From: Primula veris
Taxonomy: Eukaryota; Streptophyta; Magnoliopsida; Ericales; Primulaceae
Reading direction: 5' to 3'
NCBI GenBank assembly: GCA_963682055.1
Contig: OY821745.1
Coordinates: 22,007,342-22,071,341 of the forward strand
Length of the DNA: 64,000 nt
The number at the start of each line of letters is the position of its first letter. Position 1 is the stretch's first letter. Made by a program: the position numbers and the translations under genes. The notes beneath the pieces are model-generated. The model was not told the DNA's origin, did no database searches, and saw nothing but the letters and a program-made list of their open reading frames with translations. Shown here in pieces: positions 58,940 to 64,000 of this stretch.

Positions 58940-59780
58940 AATTGTTGATAATGTGTTTGGTTATGATTAAAAAATTGAATTATTATTGTTTGGTTTATGA
59001 AAAAATGTGTGTTTGGTTATGATTAAAAAATTGAATTATTATTGTTTGGTTTATGATTAAATGATTGTTTGGTTATGATTAAAAAATTGAATTATTATTG
59101 TTTTTGTTTATGAAAAAATGTGTGTTTGGTTATGATTAAAAAATTGAATTATTATTGTTTTTGTTTATGAAAAAATGTGTGTTTGGTTATGATTAAAAAA
59201 TTGAATTATTATTGTTTGGTTTATGATTAAATGTGTGTTTGGTTATGATTAAAAAATTGAATTATTATTGTTTGGTTTATGAAAAAATGTGTGTTTGGTT
59301 ATGATTAAAAAATTGAATTATTATTGTTTCGTTTATGATTAAATGTGTGTTTGGTTATGATTAAAAAATTGAATTATTATTGTTTTTGTTTATGATTAAA
59401 TGATTGTTTGGTTATGATTAAAAAATTGAATTATTATTGTTTTTGTTTATGAAAAAATGTGTGTTTGGTTATGATTAAAAAATTGAATTATTATTGTTTG
59501 GTTTATGATTAAATGTGTGTTTGGTTATGATTAAAAAATTGAATTATTATTGTTTGGTTTATGAAAAAATGTGTGTTTGGTTATGATTAAAAAATTGAAT
59601 TATTATTGTTTGGTTTATGATTAAATGATTGTTTGGTTATCATTGTTTTGTTATCATTAATTGGTTATAATTGAGTTATCATTGTTTGGTTATCATTAAT
59701 TGGTTATCATTGAGTTATCATTGTTTGGTTATCATTAATTGGTTATGTTATCATTTTTTGGTTATCATTAATTGAGTTAT
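58940..59780. repeat. ~57-bp minisatellite, about 12 units, plus TTATCATT repeats
   Basis: The unit is built on GGTTATGATTAAAAAATTG followed by AATTATTATTGTTT and GTTTATGA. About twelve units run to 59640, then a shorter GGTTATCATTAATT repeat to 59780. It lies directly before the PMD start codon and is probably within a leader intron. Confidence 0.9.
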
Positions 59781-59800
59781 ATTTGGTTATCATAGTTAGG

Positions 59801-62229
59801 ATGGCAGACCCAGGTCCACATATTAAAGGGAGGTTGGGTATTTTACGACAGACTGGTCACATTTCTAATCAGACTTGGGATGCTGGCAGAGAAGCGGGTA
59901 GAGGAGATGCCAATAAGATTAGGGTTTATAATTATAGTTGGCAGATACCGACGCCTGAAAGGGTAGTTCAAAATATCATTAGGGCTGGTTTTTACGGTAT
60001 TTACAGTATAGGTAATTATACCGTAGACCGAGGGTTGATTACAACCTTAGTTGATAGGTGGCGTGATGAGTCGCACACGTTCCATTTTGTCGGGGGAGAG
60101 TTGGGGATATCTTTACAGGATGTAGAGATTATGCTTGGTCTGAGGGTGGATGGTCTTGCTGTGACCCGGTCGGAGCGGAATGACACGAAGGCGAGCAGGT
60201 TGGCTATGATGGAGAGTTTGTTGGGTGTTAGGCCGGCTGACAATCAAGTCGATCAAAACTGTCTGACAGTTAGACTTGATTGGATGTTACAGACCTTCGG
60301 TGAATTACCCCCCAACCCTAGTGAGGAGCGTTTACTATATCAGTCTAGGGCTGCCATGCTATTATTACTGGTTGCACATGTGTTTTCGGATAAGAGCAGT
60401 GATCAGATTCCACTCTGGCCTCTGCCATTTCTGGAGGATTTTGACACATGTGCTGAGTATAGTTGGGGATCAGCTCTTCTGGCCTGGTTAGAGGCTAATC
60501 TATGCAGGGTGGTACGTTGTAAGACAACCGGAGTAAGCGGGGCGGTGATGTTTCTGGATATGTGGGCGATTACCAGACTACTGCCGGTTAGACCGTGTGA
60601 AGAGCTGCCGGAAGATGTCGAGCCACCGGAGGGCTTGCCTAGGTTCCCCCTCGGTTACAGGTATGATATTTATTTAGTTTTTGAATTGGATTTGGTTTTT
60701 TATATTATTGTGTCATCTATCATTTACTTAGCTGCCGGTTATATTTATTGTTTATCGGTTTTTATTTGTATATTACAGATGGAAGATGTGGAGGCAAACT
60801 AACCTTACGCCATATGTCTACGGACATAATGTGGTCCACATACGTGACCAGTTTGACAATATGTCGCCTGAACAGGTAAATTTTAATTTTCGTATTATAT
60901 GTAACTTACGTATTATATGTTGTATATGTTTGCATTTGTCTTATGTGCGCAAAATTTATTACTCGTCTATTTTTAAACCATTGTTTATATATTCTACTTT
61001 TGCTGATAACAGATAGTGTGGCAACCTTACGGGGATCTCAATCAGTATCCGGAATACTGCACGCGGGGCCGTTATATGTGGCATTGTTCTGTGCCTCTCA
61101 TTTGTAATGAGAAGATTGAGTACCACCCCGCGGACAGGTTCATGAGACAGTTCGGTTTTGTGCAGCGGGTCCCTACATATATTTGGAAACCCAGACATGG
61201 TCACGGCAAGGATAGAAGATATGGGATTGGGCAAAAACACGACTGGCCTTTACTAACCGGAGAATTTATAGCCGTGTGGAATGACCGCCACACCCGTCTT
61301 ATTAACGGCGAATATGGCACGGGGACGTCACCGGGTTACATGAAATGGTATAGAGAGCGGACCCGCATCTTCATAAACCCACCTGAACTTGCCCCGCCAT
61401 CTCACAGTTTCCGGGAGCATACAGGGTTGTTCAGTAAAATGGTAACAACTAATTAAAGTTCATTAATATTTGATTGTTATTTTTCTGTTTGTATATTTCA
61501 ATACTTATAAAATCGTTTTTGATTGGTTTTTTTTTTCAGAAAGCGGTATTGCGCCGAAATTTCAAATCATTCAAACAGCATAAATTGAAAACGGAAGTGG
61601 ACTTACTACGAAAGGACTTCGCTGAAATGGGATTGAATCCGTACGGGTCAGCTGATGAACAGTCGGATGGGGAGGATGACGATGACGACGACGACGACGA
61701 CGATGGTGATGACGACCTACGTTACGACCCAAGAAATTACACTAGGTCGGCAAGTTGTCGGCGTCCCGACGAAAGAGGCAGAGGGGAAGGCGAATCTAGT
61801 AACGGCGGTAGAAGAACCAGTGGAGGTCGACCCCCGACTACAGATCAGGGTCCGGGTCCGAGTTCAAGCGGTCATGGTCGTCGTGCTTCTTTTGCTGGGT
61901 CGGGCTACGTTCAGGATGATGTCCCGTTCGAGCATCATCCTAGTCATCAGTCAACCGACAGTTGGAGTCGAGGGTTGACAGTTACATCCCACGAGCGTGC
62001 GCCGCATCCAGAATCGCAGCAGCGACAAAAACGGCGTACGGAGCTAAACGAAATCGAAGAGTCTGCTGAGCCGTCATCCGATAGATTAACATCGGCGGGA
62101 AAGATGCTCCCTATGTCCAACTTTAAAACATTTAGTCGTTACAAAAAAAAAAAAAATGCACTGTTTTTGTATTTGATTTCTATGTTTGATTTGTCAGTTT
62201 TATTATTAGCTAGGGTTGGAATATTATAA
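59801..62229 (+). CDS. plant mobile domain (PMD) protein
   Basis: Four exons: 59801-60660, 60779-60875, 61013-61441 and 61540-62229. All GT-AG, phases fit, giving 691 residues. ATG 59801 (MADPGPHIKG) is preferred; the frame further upstream has no ATG. The aminotransferase-like/plant mobile domain covers about residues 45-450. Conserved blocks are FHFVGGELGISLQDVEIMLGL (97-114), WLEANLCRV, the GYRWKMWRQ junction, SFRE-type segments and a VWQPY...W...PLI block. The C-terminal part has an Asp run (about 509-525), a Gly/Ser/Arg-rich linker and basic stretches. Family knowledge: host PMD proteins MAIN and MAIL1 act in transposon silencing and genome stability in the nucleus; others are carried by transposons. 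The exact biochemical activity is not established. A 13-base A run near the 3' end could shift the last ~25 hydrophobic residues. No frame damage seen. Confidence 0.88.
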
Positions 62230-62375
62230 ATTCGTAGGTTTAATTTGATTTCTATGTTTGATTTGTACGTTATAATTTCGTAAGTTTAATTTGATTCGTA
62301 TGTTTGATTTGTATGTTTTAGGGTAAAAAATATTCTGTATTTTAATTAATAGGACCAATATTGAGTTTTTACAAA

Positions 62376-62930
62376 CCCTAAACCCTAAACCCTAAATTAC
62401 AAACCCTAACCCCTAAACCTTGAACACTAAACCCTAAATTACAAACCCTAAACCCTAAACCCTAAATTACAAACCCTAAACCCTAAATTCTAAACCCTGA
62501 AACCTAAACCCTAAATTACAAACCCTAACCCATAAACCCTAAACCCTAAATTACAAACCACAAACCCTAAACCATAAACCATAAAATCTAAACCCTAAAC
62601 CCTAAACCCTAATTTACAAACCCTAACCCTAAACCCTAAATTACAAACCATAAACCCTAAACCCTAAAATCTAAACCCTAAACCCTAATTTACAAACCCT
62701 AACCCCTAAACCCTAAATTACAAACCATAAACCCTAAACCCTAAACCCTAAAATCTAAACCTTAGCCCTAATTTACAAACCCTAACCCCTACCCTAAACC
62801 CTAAGTTACAAACCCTAAACCCTAAACCCTAAACCCTAAAATCTAAACCCTAAACCCTAATTTACAAACCCTAACCCTTAACCCCTAAATTACAAACCCT
62901 AAACCCTAAACCCTAAACCCCTAAAAACTA
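62376..62930. repeat. interstitial telomere-like repeat, CCCTAAA type
   Basis: About 550 bp of CCCTAAA units mixed with variants (CCCCTAAA, CCATAAA, AATCTAAACC) and a recurring AAATTACAAACC spacer every ~30-60 bases. The C-rich strand is plus. It begins about 150 bases after the PMD stop codon and ends 20 bases before palindrome cluster 2. Confidence 0.92.
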
Positions 62931-62950
62931 AATATTCTGAAATATACATA

Positions 62951-63057
62951 CAAACCGTACATTTAATGTACGGTTTGTACAAATTTCATACAAACCGTAC
63001 ATTAAATGTACGGTTTGCTTGTTTTATGTGCAAACCGTAAAAGTAATGTACGGTTTG
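62951..63057. repeat. palindrome cluster 2, 40-bp spacing
   Basis: Three palindromes start at 62951, 62991 and 63031, exactly 40 bp apart, each 27 bases. CAAACCGTA and TACGGTTTG arms are kept in all but one base of the third. The centres differ from cluster 1 (CATTTAATG instead of GATTTAATC). Confidence 0.92.
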
Positions 63058-63118
63058 CACCCCTGATTTGAGCAGCGACGTTTTACGAATGTATTTTTTA
63101 CACGGAATGTATTTGAAT

Positions 63119-63410
63119 TATTATGACTTGACAACCCTATCCGAAAATGACTACTCAATGCATTATTAAAGTTTCGAAATGACTACTCCAAAAAAAACAC
63201 TACAACCCGTAAAAGTAATATACGGTTTGTAGTGTAAATTACATTGGATACCATATCTATCAAAATAATTCCGACAACACCTTATCACTTTTGAATTATT
63301 ATGATTTGACAACCCTATCCGAAAATGACTACTCAATGCATTATTAAAGTTTCGAAATGACTACACCAAAAATTCACTACAAACCGTAAAAGTAATCTAC
63401 GGTTTGTAGT
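63119..63410. repeat. ~179-bp tandem duplication with one palindrome each
   Basis: GACAACCCTATCCGAAAATG...TTTCGAAATGACTAC occurs at about 63126 and again at about 63305. Each is followed by an ACAAACCGTAAAAGTA...TACGGTTTGT palindrome (about 63203-63230 and 63379-63407). Confidence 0.88.
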
Positions 63411-63422
63411 GTAAACTTACCC

Positions 63423-63430
63423 TATAAATA
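63423..63430 (+). promoter_or_regulatory. probable TATA box of the transposase ORF
   Basis: TATAAATA lies 118 bases before the ATG at 63548 and 16 bases after the last palindrome, so the palindrome is in core-promoter position. Confidence 0.6.
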
Positions 63431-63547
63431 TGACTCAATTTTGCCAATTCTAACAAACCATAAAATCAAACACAAACACATTTCGGAAATCTCTAAAAAA
63501 ATCCTCATTTCTCCCCAATAAAATATACAAACAAATCCTATCCGAAA

Positions 63548-64000
63548 ATGAATTACAACTATGGTTATGACAACAACCAATGGAATAACAACAACAATGC
63601 GAATTCATCCAGTGGCTCAAACGATGAGCTAACTGATTATTCGGAGCACTTTGAAGTTGATGAATTGACTTGGGAAACAAGGGATGAAATGCTTGCTGAT
63701 CTTGCTGATGTGGCTGGAAATTGGGGTTTCATCCTTACGATTCGTAGGTCTGGAGGGGGTGATGGGAGCAGGACACCGTATGTTGATATTGTGTGTGATA
63801 AATCGGGGGTTTACGAAAAAAAGAAACCATCTTCCGTAAAATCAGGTACAAAGAAAAAAGACTGTCCATTTTTCATTAAAGGTTACGTAGTTAATGGTGA
63901 ATGGATGTGTCACGTAGAAAATGGACAACATAACCACCCACCTCCAACTTACCTCCAAGGTCAAGCACGACGTGCTCGTTTAACCCAAGATGAAAAAGAA
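63548..64000 (+). CDS. MULE/FAR1-type transposase, N-terminal part
   Basis: 151 codons from ATG 63548 (MNYNYGYDNN), open to the window edge. After an Asn-rich, then acidic start, residues 55-130 have the WRKY-GCM1/FAR1 zinc-finger layout used for DNA binding by Mutator-like transposases and FAR1-related proteins: GNWGF, then C83, C106, W119 and H128-x-H130 within DCPFFIKG...GEWMCHVENGQHNHPP. A basic stretch RRARLTQDEK follows. The catalytic DDE domain and SWIM finger would lie beyond the window. A host FAR1-like gene is possible, but the shared palindromes and the PMD neighbour favour a transposon. Confidence 0.8.
   Translation, partial: MNYNYGYDNNQWNNNNNANSSSGSNDELTDYSEHFEVDELTWETRDEMLADLADVAGNWGFILTIRRSGGGDGSRTPYVDIVCDKSGVYEKKKPSSVKSGTKKKDCPFFIKGYVVNGEWMCHVENGQHNHPPPTYLQGQARRARLTQDEKE

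Larger units (their letters stand above)
58108..64000 (+). mobile_element. putative MULE-type transposon carrying a PMD gene (right end outside window)
   Basis: Grouped because the same palindrome family (arms AAACCGTA...TACGGTTT) occurs left of the PMD gene, right of it, and again in front of the transposase ORF. Both genes read in the same direction. Established: the plant mobile domain is found in Mutator-like and Ty3/gypsy transposons as well as in host silencing proteins (MAIN, MAIL1). Inference: one element with an accessory gene. Terminal inverted repeats and a 9-bp target duplication, expected for MULEs, cannot be checked because the right end lies beyond 64000. Confidence 0.45.

Noticed and set aside
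62376..62930. True chromosome end
   Set aside because: The repeats are degenerate, short and followed by genic sequence on both sides, so this is interstitial.

Overview
This is a plant nuclear window, almost certainly from a eudicot. The evidence is spliced genes with GT-AG introns, an R2R3-MYB of the MYB46/MYB83 secondary-wall type, a mitochondrial ATP synthase OSCP gene, Arabidopsis-type telomere-like CCCTAAA repeats, and abundant Ty1/copia LTR retrotransposons primed by initiator tRNA-Met. Most of the sequence is AT-rich repeat and intergenic DNA. The species cannot be told from the sequence alone.

Layout. Positions 1-3101 hold a possible LINE 3' tail, a long-arm foldback element between two TA microsatellites, and an LTR relic. 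Positions 3102-11173 are a complete young copia element (minus strand, TSD GGTTT). A hairpin and a diverged LTR relic follow, then a second complete copia element at 12756-17596 (plus strand, TSD ATCCC). Positions 18765-24151 carry the MYB gene (minus) with a 4.4 kb intron. Intergenic DNA runs to a solo LTR at 27997-28669 (TSD TTCAC). Positions 29426-39502 carry the six-exon OSCP gene (minus). Its 7.2 kb first intron holds a complete non-autonomous LTR element (34138-37293, TSD GTTAC) with a large ORF of unknown function. Next come a LINE RNase H relic, an AT-rich foldback element (41990-43333), and a third complete copia element (44827-49915, minus, TSD TAATT, non-canonical TC...CA ends) with gag and pol in different frames. 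A second foldback element with an internal minisatellite (about 50336-52112) lies just upstream of a multi-exon gene I do not recognise (52228 to at least 56124). A decayed plastid trnT-like sequence lies at 57034.

The right end (about 58100-64000) is the most unusual part. It has an intact four-exon plant mobile domain (PMD) gene and, downstream and co-oriented, the start of a Mutator-like (MULE)/FAR1-type transposase ORF cut by the window edge. Between them lies about 0.55 kb of telomere-like repeat. On both sides of the PMD gene there are clusters of palindromes with the arms AAACCGTA...TACGGTTT, spaced exactly 40 bp apart within each cluster. Single copies of the palindrome also sit upstream of the transposase ORF. 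I read this as one large DNA transposon carrying an accessory PMD gene and its own repeated cis motif. That reading is inference; the far end is outside the window.

Host genes with good support are the MYB gene, OSCP and, less certainly, the unidentified gene. All other recognisable coding capacity belongs to transposable elements.
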